Source: an uncultured Parafilimonas sp.
GTDB lineage: Bacteria > Bacteroidota > Bacteroidia > Chitinophagales > Chitinophagaceae
Reading direction: 5' to 3'
DNA length: 56,853 nucleotides
Assembly (NCBI GenBank): GCA_937892395.1
Contig: CALAGJ010000183.1
Location: 1 to 56,853, forward strand
The notes below the pieces were generated by a model. It did not search any database, was not told where the DNA came from, and saw only the letters and a list, made by a program, of their open reading frames with translations. The position numbers were made by a program, and so were the translations under genes. Shown piece after piece: positions 35,701 to 43,698 of the stretch (positions are counted from its first letter, which is position 1; each line of letters begins with the position of its first letter).

Positions 35701-36206
35701 AAAAGAGCCTGATTGCTTGCAAACTCTCCTATATCATCTCCAAATAGAATATTTTCCATGAGTATGCGTGCAATACCTTCCTTTAAACGGGTGTGCAGCG
35801 TGTTGTGGTTGCCATCAAAATATAAAGCCATTTTGTTATTGACCAATCTGGTAATGCCACCTGAGTTCTGCCAATCTATTCCTAAACCAATATTGCTGCT
35901 TTTATAGTCATCATAATGATTGTAAATAATGATATCAGCCCTTTTACTGAGCGGATACTCCATTGCATCCTCAATTCCATTCAATTCTTCCTCAGCCACC
36001 TGCACAATATATTTTGCCAATTCCAACCCACCTTCGTTGTAATAAACATTAAAGTTTTCACTCTGATAGAAATGCCAGTCAAACTTTTTATATTGAATTC
36101 TGTTTTTCCCAAATACTACAGCATTTACTTGAGTATTTGCAGGAAGAATATAAATGAGAGAAAAGAGTAAAAGCAGTAGTTTGAATCGTATATTCGCTAA
36201 CATCAT
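32772..36206 (-). CDS. Large outer-membrane protein: degenerate peptidase, beta-propeller, BamA-like barrel
   Basis: This 1144-residue exported protein has a signal peptide (FKLLLLLFSLIYILPANTQ) and three regions. Residues about 35-230 resemble a gluzincin (peptidase-MA-like) domain, but where HExxH is expected the sequence is KEGIA (142-146), so the zinc ligands are lost; WLTDGYVSYIGE (Trp174) replaces the usual W-x-x-EG-x-A-x-Y. Residues about 290-570 contain TolB-like propeller blades with repeats such as SRLLCIYNLQGKTYMFVYD, DIFTYRIDNGKTTAIT and FNIFLADFDNKDYRQVTQLT. Residues about 720-1144 form a surface-antigen/BamA-like barrel ending in Phe. Such a chain may be an outer-membrane sensor, transport or surface-anchoring protein. 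No function is established. The start is one of two adjacent ATGs. Confidence 0.75.
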   Translation of the reverse strand: MMLANIRFKLLLLLFSLIYILPANTQVNAVVFGKNRIQYKKFDWHFYQSENFNVYYNEGGLELAKYIVQVAEEELNGIEDAMEYPLSKRADIIIYNHYDDYKSSNIGLGIDWQNSGGITRLVNNKMALYFDGNHNTLHTRLKEGIARILMENILFGDDIGEFASNQALLDLPTWLTDGYVSYIGEHWSAAKDEELKNAILSGNYKNFNQLAFEQPVLAGHSFWYYIARKYKEKNVTYFLYLSRIYKNLNSASERICKKKFNDVLVDFMNEEGERYLNDIKQRRNAPKGRLSVIEDLYRSDFYHFAANPNPKNNAYGVVEFTRGKYRVKFLDNVYDEKTLLEYGARTRQGDINPNTPILAWDGKGSRLLCIYNLQGKTYMFVYDMIAGIKRFKQEITGFDQILDAGYLTDANTLVLSAVKNGHSDIFTYRIDNGKTTAITNDVYDDLDPTFVTFPGRYGIIFSSNRPNSKALDADTAIPSRNRFNIFLADFDNKDYRQVTQLTNMKYGEARYPMQYSVNHFTFVSDENGIGNRWAGFFTTQTGGLDTLFVIGDDLLRNPDKATLDSTLDAWQKSAPDSIAYFKTYEDSTYTFPITNYQSSLLETRVAGNNDQVSEVRREGDSKFLYKLRIDSLALRKRNINARPTDYIRNKIIAEKLAGGQKLEETIEVPVPGNDLFQNEFDGDTLLAALPKQKPVEENPVTQLYSKDNALSKASLHPYKYKFDADFVSAGLSNNILINRYQPYANGSLPIVLNNGSELNLTLGATVTDVLEDLKFVAGYRSGFSFSDNDVYFSFQNQRRFIDWGLTYYRSKISNFPGFFRFDDIRSIYNNVMLSNLYQFNITYPIDEIKSVRLSGGLRRDRGVVRPANFIFGAPDSLGLKFKDSVANTAIARVEFVYDNTISKADNIWDGLRFKVYNEMYLPTETGSSIKGNKVFITGFDARYYYPIYKNFTWCVRAAGDMSYGDAYMIYYLGGVDGWLSPKANVNPQPSSNQQYLYQTLAVNMRGYTQNLANGNNAVVINSELRLPVFTTFIKKPINNAFVRNFQLVQFIDLGTAWNGGPNKIARPTVFYSPFSVTPNDIVPDPTNPVVVKLKPGGIGPFAGGYGFGVRSTLLGYFVKLDAAWPMSLFFQGKPILYLALGFDF

Positions 36207-36262
36207 TTTTGTTAATTCGGATTTAAAATTAATACATTCACATTAACCAATTATAAAATTAT

Positions 36263-36904
36263 ATGATAATCATACATTTTTTCACATTTAGCCCAATTCA
36301 GGAGAATACTTATGTATTGCATAACGAGGAAGGCGAGGCTATTATTGTTGATCCGGGATGCTATTTCCCTGCAGAGCAGGAAACGCTGCAAAAGTATCTT
36401 GAACATAATGGATTGAAGCCTGTGATGCTGCTCAATACACATTGTCATTTAGACCATGTATTTGGAAATAAATGGGTGGCGGATACTTATAATTTGGACT
36501 TGAACATTCACCCGTTGGAAGAAAAAGTTTTGCTCCATGCACCGGAGATTGGCCAGTTATATGGGTTGCCATTTGAAAATTATACAGGCCCGCTTCTATT
36601 TCTTAATGAAGGTGAAAAGATACCTTTTGGAAAATATACATTTGAAATCATACATGTGCCGGGTCATAGCCCTGGCAGTATTTGTTTTTATTGTAAAGAA
36701 GAACATTTTTTGATTGGTGGCGATGTGCTGTTTAGAGAAAGTATTGGGCGTACAGATTTACCTGGAGGAGATCATGATTTATTGCTACAATCTATCCGTC
36801 AAAAATTATTTATATTGCCTGATGAAACAGTTATTTATAATGGACATGGCCCACATACTACTATTGATCATGAAAAGAAACACAATCCATTTTTGAGGCA
36901 ATAA
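36263..36904 (+). CDS. MBL-fold metallo-hydrolase (glyoxalase II-like)
   Basis: This 213-residue cytoplasmic metallo-beta-lactamase-fold enzyme has the zinc site HCHLDH at residues 60-65, the later ligands in HVPGHSPGSICFY and GGDVLFRESIGRTDLPGGD, and NGHGPHTTIDHEK for the last His. This is the pattern of glyoxalase-II-like and persulfide-dioxygenase-like hydrolases that cleave thioesters or related compounds. The substrate is not predictable. The ATG at 36263 is the natural start, immediately giving the first strand. It is divergent from the barrel protein gene 56 bp away and converges on the FadL-like gene. Confidence 0.9.
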   Translation: MIIIHFFTFSPIQENTYVLHNEEGEAIIVDPGCYFPAEQETLQKYLEHNGLKPVMLLNTHCHLDHVFGNKWVADTYNLDLNIHPLEEKVLLHAPEIGQLYGLPFENYTGPLLFLNEGEKIPFGKYTFEIIHVPGHSPGSICFYCKEEHFLIGGDVLFRESIGRTDLPGGDHDLLLQSIRQKLFILPDETVIYNGHGPHTTIDHEKKHNPFLRQ

Positions 36905-36943
36905 ATCAATACAATTTTTTGAAATAAATTTCGAAAAAAATAG

Positions 36944-38485
36944 TTATAATTTGACCCCAACGGTGACCATAATTTGTCCTCTATTATTGTTCCAAACTGC
37001 AAATGAATTTGGCACATCATTAAGTCTATAAGGGAATTGTAAATCCTTATTCATGGTAAATGCGTAAGTAAGGTCAAGAAACATACCCTCGTATCTATAT
37101 CCTATGCCTCCGGATAGCAGTACACGACTGGCCTTAGTAGGCACATCTTCATAAGGATTGCCATAGTATGCTGCACCAGCTCTTATGGCCCAAGGGGCAA
37201 ACTTTATTTCTGCACCTGCTCGTGCATTGATGGCTCCTTTTAGAAATGTTTTATTGGTTTCATTGGCAAAGCTCAAGTAGCTGTCATAAGCCGGGTCAGG
37301 ATCTTCTGCAACCTGCGAAAATCTGGCTCCTCTATAATTGACATATTCAACATCTGCAGTTATAAAACCCCGCTGTAGTTTGGTATCCTGTGTTTCTCTA
37401 AATACATAAGAGCCACTTACAATGGCACGCCAAGGAGTAAGCTGTGCATAGTCTCTTGTAGTCCACTCTCCAATGCCAAAATCTGCATCGGCACTGCTTT
37501 TTGTTTGAACACCTTTGTACCCTTCCGTATCGGTTGTCATCGTTGCTTTTAATCTGTCGGAGAATACCATATAAGAAGGGGTATGAAATGCAAAACCAAA
37601 TCGTAAAAATTCTTTTGGACGATAGATGATTCCAAGTTTCAAATTTGCACCAATACCAAAGGAACGAAAATTTTGTTCCAATGAACTGTAGTTGAAATTA
37701 TTGAGCACATCCGATGGGTCTGTTTCTGTATATAGCAAGTCGCTATTATAAATGCTGAAAGGTATGTTGAATGATCCGCCGAGCAGTATTTTCTCATTCA
37801 TATTTACCCCATAACCAAAGCTGATATCGTACATGCCGCCACTGCGGGTTTCATCATAATTTTGGATTATGCCGCCTTCCAAAGGAACTAAACTACGGTA
37901 GCCAATTAAATTGCCTTGAGCATCTGCCACAGAGTCTATGAGGTATGTAAAAAATGCCAATGATGAACCGGTAATATAGTTATTGGATGCTGCATCAATA
38001 TTGGCACCATCCCTTACAAATTCTTCTAAATATTGTTCTGAATATGAGCTGGTATTATTAGTGCCTGTGTAATTTAATTTGTTTCCAAATGCGGCAGTTT
38101 GTGTAAAACTGAAGCCATAGGAATGTGTAATATTATTATCGTAATAATCTCTATGGCCGCCATCAATATATCCTGATGTACCTAAGGCAAATGCATTTAC
38201 ATTTCCCGCACTCAAATTATTTTGATAACTAAATTCATTTTTATTCAGATTAAATGCAGGCGAAATAGCCAATTCTTTGGTACGATAAAATCCAAGCCCC
38301 GCTGGGTTTACAGTCATTGCAGACATATCACCACCAAGACTTCCCATGGCACCACCAATGGCCAAGCTTCGGGCTGTACCTCCGGGAATAAACCAAGCTG
38401 ATCTTAATGCATCATCCGGGTTTTGGGCTTTTATTACATTGCCTGTAAGGCATACAAAAAACAATAGCACTAAATATTTATGCAT
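36944..38485 (-). CDS. FadL/OmpP1/TodX-type outer-membrane transport protein
   Basis: This 513-residue exported protein has a signal peptide (HKYLVLLFFVCLTGNVIKAQ) and the N-terminal signature ARSLAIGGAMGSLGGDMSAMTVNPAGLGFYRTKELAIS, typical of the FadL/OmpP1/TodX family. The rest is alternating barrel strands ending IMVTVGVKL. Family members carry hydrophobic substrates such as fatty acids across the outer membrane. No lipid degradation gene is adjacent. It lies upstream of a 39-bp convergent gap with the MBL gene and 37 bp downstream of the Tyr/Asn-rich lipoprotein gene, so the two are probably one transcription unit. Confidence 0.85.
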   Translation of the reverse strand: MHKYLVLLFFVCLTGNVIKAQNPDDALRSAWFIPGGTARSLAIGGAMGSLGGDMSAMTVNPAGLGFYRTKELAISPAFNLNKNEFSYQNNLSAGNVNAFALGTSGYIDGGHRDYYDNNITHSYGFSFTQTAAFGNKLNYTGTNNTSSYSEQYLEEFVRDGANIDAASNNYITGSSLAFFTYLIDSVADAQGNLIGYRSLVPLEGGIIQNYDETRSGGMYDISFGYGVNMNEKILLGGSFNIPFSIYNSDLLYTETDPSDVLNNFNYSSLEQNFRSFGIGANLKLGIIYRPKEFLRFGFAFHTPSYMVFSDRLKATMTTDTEGYKGVQTKSSADADFGIGEWTTRDYAQLTPWRAIVSGSYVFRETQDTKLQRGFITADVEYVNYRGARFSQVAEDPDPAYDSYLSFANETNKTFLKGAINARAGAEIKFAPWAIRAGAAYYGNPYEDVPTKASRVLLSGGIGYRYEGMFLDLTYAFTMNKDLQFPYRLNDVPNSFAVWNNNRGQIMVTVGVKL

Positions 38486-38522
38486 GTTGCTACAAATTAT
38501 TTGATCAATGAGTTGTTATAAA

Positions 38523-39221
38523 CTAGCGTGGAGGTCTGCGGGCAGTTCCAGTACTGCTGCGAGTATTGAAACCACCGCTTCTTCCACCGGAAGATGAACC
38601 ACCATTGCCGGATGAGAATGTGCGTACAGGTTTACCACTGCTCATTAGTGAAGGATTGTTATAATCTCTGCGATAGCCTCCGCCAGCATAATAATCACCT
38701 TTTGTGGTACCTCTTAAGGGTACGTTATAAGCATTGTTGTTATAGGCAGAAAGATTACTTCTACTGCTATATCCGTAAAAATATGCTTTTGGACTGTTGT
38801 AATAAACTACTGTACAATATGGAGAATTCCAACTGTTCCAGGTACTATTGAATAGGAAAGAATTGTAAGGGTCACAGTAATATGATGAATTCCAACATCC
38901 ATAATTCATAGAGCTCCAGTTATTCCAATGTGGATTATAGCTGTTGTAATAATAATGATCCATATAATAGCGGCTATCGTTCCAATAACTATAGTCATCT
39001 ATACTGCACCACCTACTTCTGTTTTGTACACGCATACGTAGATAATTGTCATCCTCTGTACGGTCGTATCGGTCATTATACCTGTTGTCATTTTTTGCTG
39101 TAACTGATTCTGCACGCTGTGGAGAATAATAGACATCATCGGGAGTTTGAATGCCTTTGTAGGGTGAGCTACAACTTGAAAACAAAAAAGCTGCAATAAA
39201 AAAACTTAGTAAGCGATTCAT
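38523..39221 (-). CDS. Tyr/Asn/Ser-rich lipoprotein of unknown function
   Basis: I recognise no family for this 232-residue protein. It starts with a lipoprotein signal, SFFIAAFLFSSC, with Cys17 as the lipidation site. The mature part is unusual: from residue 60 to 165 it is very rich in Tyr, Asn, Ser and Trp (for example DYSYWNDSRYYMDHYYYNSYNPHW), with three evenly spread cysteines. It then shifts to a Gly/Ser/Arg-rich tail ending ARRPPR. Such low-complexity aromatic sequences suggest an adhesive or assembly role on the cell surface, but this is inference. It precedes the FadL-like gene by 37 bp, on the same strand. Confidence 0.7.
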   Translation of the reverse strand: MNRLLSFFIAAFLFSSCSSPYKGIQTPDDVYYSPQRAESVTAKNDNRYNDRYDRTEDDNYLRMRVQNRSRWCSIDDYSYWNDSRYYMDHYYYNSYNPHWNNWSSMNYGCWNSSYYCDPYNSFLFNSTWNSWNSPYCTVVYYNSPKAYFYGYSSRSNLSAYNNNAYNVPLRGTTKGDYYAGGGYRRDYNNPSLMSSGKPVRTFSSGNGGSSSGGRSGGFNTRSSTGTARRPPR

Positions 39222-39378
39222 ATTTTATACTTTATGCATTGAACTGTAATTTCGCCGCAGGTTTAAAACACAACTATTTTGTAAAGGTAGATTTTTCTGC
39301 TCATTAGCTGCATGAATCGGGCCTCATTACATTTATTTATGTGTTAAAGTTTTATTGCGGGTAGCAACAAAAAAAATT

Positions 39379-40857
39379 ATGGCAAAAGAAATAACAACAA
39401 GGGCTCAAGATTATTCACAATGGTATAATGATATTGTTCTAAGAGCGGGACTAGCTGATTATAGTGCAGTAAGGGGATGTATGATCATAAAACCTTATGG
39501 ATATGCATTGTGGGAAAATATGAGAGATGCTTTAGATGCAAGGTTTAAAGAAACCGGACACGTAAATGCTTACTTCCCTCTTTTTGTACCTAAGAGTCTT
39601 TTTGAAGCAGAAGAAACCAATGCAGAAGGCTTTGCAAAAGAGTGTGCGGTAGTAACCCATTATAGATTAAAAGCTGACCCTTCAAAAAAGGGTAAATTAA
39701 TAGTAGATCCTGAAGCTAAACTTGAAGAAGAATTGGTGGTAAGGCCCACCAGTGAAGCCATTATCTGGAATACATATAAGAATTGGATACAAAGCTATAG
39801 AGACTTGCCATTGTTGATCAATCAATGGGCAAACGTGGTGAGGTGGGAAATGCGTACCCGTCTTTTTTTACGTACAGCAGAATTTCTTTGGCAGGAAGGT
39901 CATACGGCACATGCTACAAGTGATGAAGCCGTAGCGGAAACACTGAAAATTTTAGATATTTATGCAGAGTTTGTAGAAGATTGGATGGCAGTACCGGTGG
40001 TAAAAGGAGTGAAGTCAGCGAATGAAAGATTTGCAGGTGCTGTAGATACTTATTGCATTGAAGCACTGATGCAGGATGGTAAAGCATTGCAGGCAGGCAC
40101 ATCACATTTTTTGGGTCAGAATTTTGCGAAAGCTTTTGATGTAAAGTTTTCTGATGCACAAAATAAATTGGAACATGTGTGGGCTACCAGTTGGGGTGTA
40201 AGCACCAGGCTTATAGGTGCACTTGTAATGGCGCACAGCGATGATCAAGGATTGGTTTTGCCACCAAAAATTGCCCCTATACAAGTGGTTATTGTGCCTA
40301 TTTATAAAGGTGCTGAACAAAAGGCAATGATTGATGAAAAGGTGGACGGTTTGATGAAAAATTTTAAAGCACAGGGCATTCGTGCTAAATATGATGATAA
40401 TGATAATACCAGACCTGGTTGGAAGTTCGCAGAATATGAAATGAAAGGAGTGCCTGTGCGTATTGCCATTGGCCCTAAAGACCTTGAGCAGAATACTGTG
40501 GAAGTGGCAAGAAGGGATATGAAAGAAAAATCAACAGTATCGATGGAGGGTATTCATTTATATGTACAACAATTATTGGCAGATATTCAAAGCAATCTTT
40601 ATACAAGAGCAAAATCATACAGAGATGAACATATAACTCCTGCTAATACTTGGGATGAATTTCTACAACTGTTGGATGAAAAATCAGGATTCATTGCCGC
40701 ACATTGGGATGGTAGTGCAGAGACTGAAGAAAAAATTAAAGGACTTACAAAAGCAACCATTCGTTGTATTCCCTTAGATGCTACTGATGAAGCTGGTCAA
40801 TGCATTTTAACGGGCAAACCATCTGCAAAAAGAGTGCTATTTGCCAGAGCATATTGA
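39379..40857 (+). CDS. proS: Prolyl-tRNA synthetase, archaeal/eukaryal type
   Basis: This 492-residue class II synthetase charges tRNA-Pro. It is the short archaeal/eukaryal-type ProS used by Bacteroidota, not the long bacterial type with an INS editing domain. Motif 2 is RTAEFLWQEGHTAH, and motif 3 is in TSWGVSTRLIGALVMAHSDDQGLVLPP. The anticodon-binding domain follows (APIQVVIVPIY, KYDDNDNTRPGWKFAEYEMKGVPVRIAIGPKD), and then the C-terminal domain characteristic of this type. The ATG at 39379 starts the family N terminus (KEITTRAQDYSQWYNDIV); a TTG eight codons upstream is unlikely. The stop TGA directly abuts the stop of the convergent glycosyltransferase gene with no gap. Confidence 0.96.
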   Translation: MAKEITTRAQDYSQWYNDIVLRAGLADYSAVRGCMIIKPYGYALWENMRDALDARFKETGHVNAYFPLFVPKSLFEAEETNAEGFAKECAVVTHYRLKADPSKKGKLIVDPEAKLEEELVVRPTSEAIIWNTYKNWIQSYRDLPLLINQWANVVRWEMRTRLFLRTAEFLWQEGHTAHATSDEAVAETLKILDIYAEFVEDWMAVPVVKGVKSANERFAGAVDTYCIEALMQDGKALQAGTSHFLGQNFAKAFDVKFSDAQNKLEHVWATSWGVSTRLIGALVMAHSDDQGLVLPPKIAPIQVVIVPIYKGAEQKAMIDEKVDGLMKNFKAQGIRAKYDDNDNTRPGWKFAEYEMKGVPVRIAIGPKDLEQNTVEVARRDMKEKSTVSMEGIHLYVQQLLADIQSNLYTRAKSYRDEHITPANTWDEFLQLLDEKSGFIAAHWDGSAETEEKIKGLTKATIRCIPLDATDEAGQCILTGKPSAKRVLFARAY

Positions 40858-41925
40858 TTAGTTGGTTTGCGATTCAGTACAACAAGATTTTTTTCTTTGG
40901 AATAAAGCTATAGTGCCTGATACAAATCCTAAACCATAGGCAAAATGAATTGTAAAATAGACTGCTGCAATCCTAAGAAACTGAACAAAAGAGCTATTTG
41001 AAAGCAAGCTGAAATAAAAGTTTGCTATGATATACATTGCCAAAGGCAAAAATATAATAACCGAAAAAAAGGAAAACAATAGTGGGAGCAGCAGCAGATA
41101 AATGAAAAAGCATGCAGGTATTAAATGCCTCCATTGAAAGGCTCTGGGTATTTTTTTTAAAACCTTTGGTTTATACAATCCATATTGAAAATACTGGCTA
41201 AATAAAGCCAGTATTTTTTTTCTTGGTTGATACCAGGAAACAATCTCCGGATCCTGATAAATTTTAAACCCTAAATGGCGTGCACGGTAATGAAACTCAT
41301 CATCCTGATTCCGCTTAAATGATGTATCAAATAACCCGGTACTTGAAAATATCTCTCTCTTCCATGCGCCCAAGTAAACTGAATCTGTATAGCCTTCATA
41401 GCTTTCAAAATGGAATGAACTATTGCCTACACCAAAGGCAGTACCAGTGGCATAGCCAATGGCATGTTGTATCGGATTGCCTTTAGCTATGCGCATGGGC
41501 CCACCCACAATGTCTGCCCCGGTCCTTTCAAAACAGTGCAATATTTTTTCTACATAATCCTCTCTATAATTGGTGTGTGCATCTATTCTAATCAATATTA
41601 AACCGGTTGCTTTTTTTATTGCAATATTCAATGCATGCGGCACGTATCTATTTGGATTTTCTAAGTACTTAATACAAGGGTTCAGCATTGCCGATTGTTC
41701 AATGATTTCCTTTGTATGGTCAGTGGATTGTCCATCAATAATTAGAAGCTCTTTTTCTTCTAATTTTATAGCATTAAAAAAACGGATAATATGAGCAAGA
41801 TTTGCTACTTCATTATACACCGGGCATAATAAACTTACTGATATAGATGGATAAACCTGTGCTGACAACGGAGCTAATATAAAGCTGTGTTTTAAATTAT
41901 GATAGTATGAATATTTTTTATTCAT
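40858..41925 (-). CDS. Family 2 glycosyltransferase with C-terminal membrane helices (ExoA-like)
   Basis: This 355-residue enzyme has a GT-A domain of family GT2: ISVSLLCPVYNEVANLAHIIRFF, then LLIIDGQSTDHTKEI for nucleotide-sugar binding, ILIRIDAHTNYREDYVEKIL with the DxD-like acidic site, and RNQDDEFHYRARHLGFKI with the catalytic Asp region. Three membrane helices follow (PACFFIYLLLLPLLFSFFSVIIFLPLAM and AAVYFTIHFAYGLGFVSG). The layout is like ExoA-type enzymes that extend lipid-linked sugars at the cytoplasmic face. It probably builds part of a surface glycan. It is divergent from rfbC/rfbA, which supply dTDP sugars. The donor and acceptor are unknown. Confidence 0.88.
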   Translation of the reverse strand: MNKKYSYYHNLKHSFILAPLSAQVYPSISVSLLCPVYNEVANLAHIIRFFNAIKLEEKELLIIDGQSTDHTKEIIEQSAMLNPCIKYLENPNRYVPHALNIAIKKATGLILIRIDAHTNYREDYVEKILHCFERTGADIVGGPMRIAKGNPIQHAIGYATGTAFGVGNSSFHFESYEGYTDSVYLGAWKREIFSSTGLFDTSFKRNQDDEFHYRARHLGFKIYQDPEIVSWYQPRKKILALFSQYFQYGLYKPKVLKKIPRAFQWRHLIPACFFIYLLLLPLLFSFFSVIIFLPLAMYIIANFYFSLLSNSSFVQFLRIAAVYFTIHFAYGLGFVSGTIALFQRKKSCCTESQTN

Positions 41926-41999
41926 TTCTTTTCTACCGTGTTATTGCTTCCGACAGTTCAAAAAACGTGTATGACTATTCCATTCCATACACATTTTTC

Positions 42000-42017
42000 A
42001 TTCTGCGATAGCAGAAT
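42000..42017. promoter_or_regulatory. Perfect 7-bp inverted repeat between divergent glycan genes
   Basis: ATTCTGC (42000-42006) and GCAGAAT (42011-42017) are exact reverse complements around GATA. The element lies midway between the starts of the glycosyltransferase (-) and rfbC (+). It could be an operator for one or both genes. Confidence 0.35.
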
Positions 42018-42077
42018 AAATGCATTGGAAAATCAATTTATAGGTAAGGCGCCTATATTTGTTCGCCAATTGAAAAA

Positions 42078-42632
42078 ATGCGTATAGAACATACTAAACT
42101 TGCAGATTGCTTCATCATTCACAACACTGTTTTTACTGATAGCAGAGGATTTTTTTTTGAAAGTTTTAATGAGGCTCGATTTAACACATTAACAGGTTTA
42201 AATATTCATTTCATTCAAGATAATCAATCTTTTTCATCAAAAGGTGTTTTAAGAGGTCTGCATTTTCAGCAGGGCAAGTATGCACAAGCTAAATTAGTAA
42301 GGGTTATTAGTGGACATGTATTGGATGTGGCAGTGGATATAAGAATTGGCTCCCTTACGTATGGTCAGCATATTGCAGTAGAACTTAGTGCAGAAAACAA
42401 TAAACAAATATTTATACCACGTGGGTTTGCACATGGTTTTGTAGTACTAAGTGATCATGCATCATTCTTTTACAAATGCGATAATTATTATCACAAAGAA
42501 AGTGAAGCAGGGCTTTTATACAATGATGCAAGCCTGCAAATTGATTGGATGCTTGCTGAGGGTCAATTGCATTTATCTGAGAAGGATTTAGTGAATCCAG
42601 TATTGAAAGATATCGAAGGTTATCTACCATAG
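42078..42632 (+). CDS. rfbC: dTDP-4-dehydrorhamnose 3,5-epimerase
   Basis: This 184-residue cupin-fold enzyme epimerises C3 and C5 of dTDP-4-dehydro-6-deoxyglucose, the third step to dTDP-L-rhamnose. The catalytic His is in RGLHFQQGKYAQAKLVRV (His62), and FIPRGFAHGFVVLSDHASFFYKC is the other conserved block, including the His of AHGF. The N terminus DCFIIHNTVFTDSRGFFFESFNE is typical, and NDASLQIDW closes the family pattern. Length is standard. It begins an operon with rfbA 13 bp downstream. The genes for steps two and four (rfbB, rfbD) are not in the window. Confidence 0.95.
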   Translation: MRIEHTKLADCFIIHNTVFTDSRGFFFESFNEARFNTLTGLNIHFIQDNQSFSSKGVLRGLHFQQGKYAQAKLVRVISGHVLDVAVDIRIGSLTYGQHIAVELSAENNKQIFIPRGFAHGFVVLSDHASFFYKCDNYYHKESEAGLLYNDASLQIDWMLAEGQLHLSEKDLVNPVLKDIEGYLP

Positions 42633-42645
42633 TAAATAATAAATT

Positions 42646-43506
42646 ATGAAAGGAATTATTTTGGCGGGTGGAAGTGGGACACGTTTATACCCCATTACAA
42701 AAGGGATTAGTAAACAAATAATGCCTGTTTATGATAAGCCAATGATTTATTACCCATTATCGGTATTAATGCTTGCGGGTATTCGTGACATATTAATCAT
42801 AACTACACCGGAAGATCAGGCTCAGTTTCAACGATTGCTGGGTACGGGTGCTGAATTGGGTTGTACGTTTAACTATACTATCCAACACACCCCAAACGGT
42901 CTGGCACAGGCTTTTGTACTTGGAGAAAACTTTATTGGGAAGGAAAAAGTAGCCCTCATTTTGGGCGATAATATTTTTTATGGATCCGGCTTTAGCAAGT
43001 TGGTACAAAGTTTTAATGATGTGGATGGTGCAGCCATTTTTGCTTACGAAGTACAAGACCCGGAGCGCTATGGCGTAGTGGCATTTGATGAAAATAATAA
43101 GGCAATCTCCATAGAAGAAAAGCCAACACAGCCCAAGTCAAATTATGCTGTACCCGGTTTGTATTTCTATGACAATAATGTTGTAGAAATTGCAAAAAAT
43201 ATTAGTCCTTCCCCCAGGGGGGAATATGAAATTACAGATGTAAACAGGGTGTATTTGGAAAACGGGAAATTGCAAGTAGGGGTGATGAACCGGGGAGTGG
43301 CATGGTTAGATACAGGTACTTTTGACTCACTACATGATGCCAGTGAATTTGTAAGGGTTATTGAAAAAAGGCAAAGTCAGAAAATTGGTTGCATTGAAGA
43401 AGTGGCATGGCGTATGGGTTTTATAGATGATTCACAATTAAATATGCTTTCAAAACAATATGAAAAGAGTGGTTATGGAAAATATTTGCAGATTTTGAAA
43501 AAATAA
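42646..43506 (+). CDS. rfbA: Glucose-1-phosphate thymidylyltransferase
   Basis: This 286-residue nucleotidyltransferase makes dTDP-glucose from dTTP and glucose 1-phosphate, the first step of dTDP-rhamnose and related sugar synthesis. The signature GGSGTRLYPITKGISKQIMPVYDKPMIYYPLS runs from residue 8. Other landmarks are ALILGDNIFYGSGF, EVQDPERYGVV, SIEEKP and AWLDTGTFDSLHDASEFV. Length is normal and the enzyme is cytoplasmic. It follows rfbC by 13 bp, so they share a transcript. No rfbB or rfbD is adjacent; these must lie elsewhere if rhamnose is made. Confidence 0.96.
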   Translation: MKGIILAGGSGTRLYPITKGISKQIMPVYDKPMIYYPLSVLMLAGIRDILIITTPEDQAQFQRLLGTGAELGCTFNYTIQHTPNGLAQAFVLGENFIGKEKVALILGDNIFYGSGFSKLVQSFNDVDGAAIFAYEVQDPERYGVVAFDENNKAISIEEKPTQPKSNYAVPGLYFYDNNVVEIAKNISPSPRGEYEITDVNRVYLENGKLQVGVMNRGVAWLDTGTFDSLHDASEFVRVIEKRQSQKIGCIEEVAWRMGFIDDSQLNMLSKQYEKSGYGKYLQILKK

Positions 43507-43552
43507 TTTTTAAAATCTTTTGTGGTATGTATGAGACAAAACAAGGTATCTA

Positions 43553-43578
43553 AGTTTAACAAGTTCAATTGTTTAACT
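43553..43578 (+). promoter_or_regulatory. Candidate CarH operator upstream of carH
   Basis: GTTTAAC at 43554-43560 and TGTTTAACT at 43570-43578 flank AAGTTCAATT (43561-43570). The combined AAGTTCAATTGTTTAACT (43561-43578) recurs on the opposite strand upstream of the sigma gene, with two extra bases between the halves. It lies 121 bp before the carH start. Autoregulation by CarH is the simplest explanation. A poor -7-like AATATTTG is at 43603-43610. Confidence 0.55.
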
Positions 43579-43684
43579 ACTTAATTTTAGAAAACACTCC
43601 ACAATATTTGTAAACAAATAATAAAAATTTAATCCCAAGGGTTGCTACAATCAAGCCAAAGCCGAACAATATCATATCCTTTCC

Positions 43685-43693
43685 TGTTTAACT
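43685..43693 (+). promoter_or_regulatory. TGTTTAACT motif next to the carH start
   Basis: A third exact copy of the 9-mer TGTTTAACT lies 5 bp before the carH ATG. Its partner half-site is not obvious. Bound protein here would cover the translation start region and could add to autoregulation. Confidence 0.4.
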
Positions 43694-43698
43694 GTAGT

